Below are positions 6,161 through 6,389 of a stretch of 6,389 bases of DNA, one piece after another; positions within the stretch are counted from its first letter, which is position 1, and every line of letters starts with the position of its first letter. Source of the stretch: Verrucomicrobiota bacterium (GTDB lineage Bacteria > Verrucomicrobiota > Verrucomicrobiia > Limisphaerales > UBA1096); NCBI GenBank assembly GCA_003972865.1, contig QOAX01000263.1, positions 1 to 6,389 on the forward strand, written 5' to 3'. Made by a program: the position numbers and the translations under genes. The notes below the pieces were generated by a model, which worked only from the letters and a program-made list of their open reading frames with translations, made no database searches and had not been told where the DNA came from.

Positions 6161-6187
6161 ACTATCGCATTAACCTGGTTCGCGAAC
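6151..6187 (+). other. Inverted repeats over the TPR stop codon
   Basis: AATCAGGT (6151-6158) can pair with ACCTGGTT (6173-6180), eight pairs including one G-T, around a 14-base loop. The right arm overlaps a separate 10-bp perfect palindrome GTTCGCGAAC (6178-6187). The stem covers the TAA stop of the TPR gene at 6158-6160. There is no T run after it, so it is a poor intrinsic terminator. It begins just after the point where protein similarity ends, so it may belong to whatever sequence replaced the rest of the gene. Confidence 0.4.
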
Positions 6188-6260
6188 AGAAGTGAAACAG
6201 ACATGTCGATGTGCCTTTTCTGGTTTATGTTAAAATAGGGAAATTGGCGTGGGTGGGTGT

Positions 6261-6389
6261 TTATGTTGTTGCGGGTGAAGGCTCTTTGTCGGAGGAGGGC
6301 TTTTCTTCCTCCTCGTCTCCCCGCCCGTAGGCAGGGCCTTCAAACGCGTCCCAGATCGCCAGCAGGTTCATGCACATCAGCAGGACCAG
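6261..6389 (-). CDS. C-terminal end of an unidentified, probably membrane-anchored protein
   Basis: A frame open from the right window edge to TAA at 6261-6263 gives 42 residues. It opens with a hydrophobic stretch LVLLMCMNLLAIW, consistent with the end of a membrane helix, then DAFEGPAYGRG, and finishes in a charged low-complexity tail with four consecutive Glu followed by KPSSDKEPSPATT. A hydrophobic helix with an acidic tail suggests a membrane protein ending on the cytoplasmic or periplasmic side. I do not recognise the family, and most of the gene is outside the window. It faces the TPR gene tail to tail across a 100-base gap. Codon use is GC-rich, like the other genes. Confidence 0.5.
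   Translation of the reverse strand: MVLLMCMNLLAIWDAFEGPAYGRGDEEEEKPSSDKEPSPATT

Noticed and set aside
6142..6260. Insertion-sequence end at the TPR truncation point
   Set aside because: No transposase frame, no recognisable terminal inverted repeat pair and no target-site duplication are visible in the window, so no element can be called.
6291..6312. Hairpin of GGAGGA with TCCTCC near the right edge
   Set aside because: It lies in codons for Glu- and Ser-rich residues of the partial minus-strand protein and is best explained by low-complexity coding sequence.
1..6389. CRISPR array, tRNA, rRNA, toxin-antitoxin or defence system
   Set aside because: No regularly spaced repeats, cloverleaf sequences or recognisable defence or toxin proteins were found on either strand.

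Overview
The window is a GC-rich (roughly 60%), densely coded piece of a bacterial chromosome, with six genes of recognisable family, one secreted repeat protein that looks cut short, and the tail of an eighth gene. The most likely source is the PVC group, probably Verrucomicrobiota. This rests mainly on the TPR protein with a C-terminal block resembling large secreted TPR/peptidase-MA-like proteins remembered from Verrucomicrobia and Planctomycetes. It is an inference, not a database result.

Layout: (1) 1-1341, minus: about three quarters of PTS enzyme I (ptsI), running off the left edge before its catalytic cysteine region. (2) 1342-1513: divergent intergenic region. (3) 1514-2848, plus: a class II tRNA nucleotidyltransferase/poly(A) polymerase with an HD domain. 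(4) 4463 down to 2862, minus: a tight four-gene cluster, dimeric-type dUTPase, hypoxanthine phosphoribosyltransferase (hpt), moaD and moaE, meeting the nucleotidyltransferase gene tail to tail with only 13 bases between stops. (5) 4464-4738: divergent intergenic region. (6) 4739-6160, plus: an exported TPR protein whose similarity to the family stops abruptly near 6144, before any metallopeptidase motif. (7) 6161-6260: a more AT-rich gap. (8) 6261-6389, minus: the last 42 residues of an unidentified, probably membrane-attached protein.

Functionally this is mostly housekeeping: PEP-dependent phosphotransfer, tRNA 3'-end maturation, nucleotide-pool sanitation and purine salvage, and molybdopterin synthase. 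MoaD and MoaE are the two subunits of one enzyme; their genes are 3 bases apart, and the two codons for MoaD's functional Gly-Gly tail also form the moaE Shine-Dalgarno sequence. No mobile element, CRISPR array, tRNA, rRNA or defence system was found.

The most unusual signal is at DNA level. The 10-bp palindrome CTTGGCCAAG occurs five times exactly, in three genes of both strands, in two codon phases and once between genes. One near-copy extends to a 16-bp palindrome and one compound 22-bp perfect palindrome has the same ends. At this base composition about 0.01 copies would be expected, so it may be a highly iterated palindrome comparable in kind to cyanobacterial HIP1.
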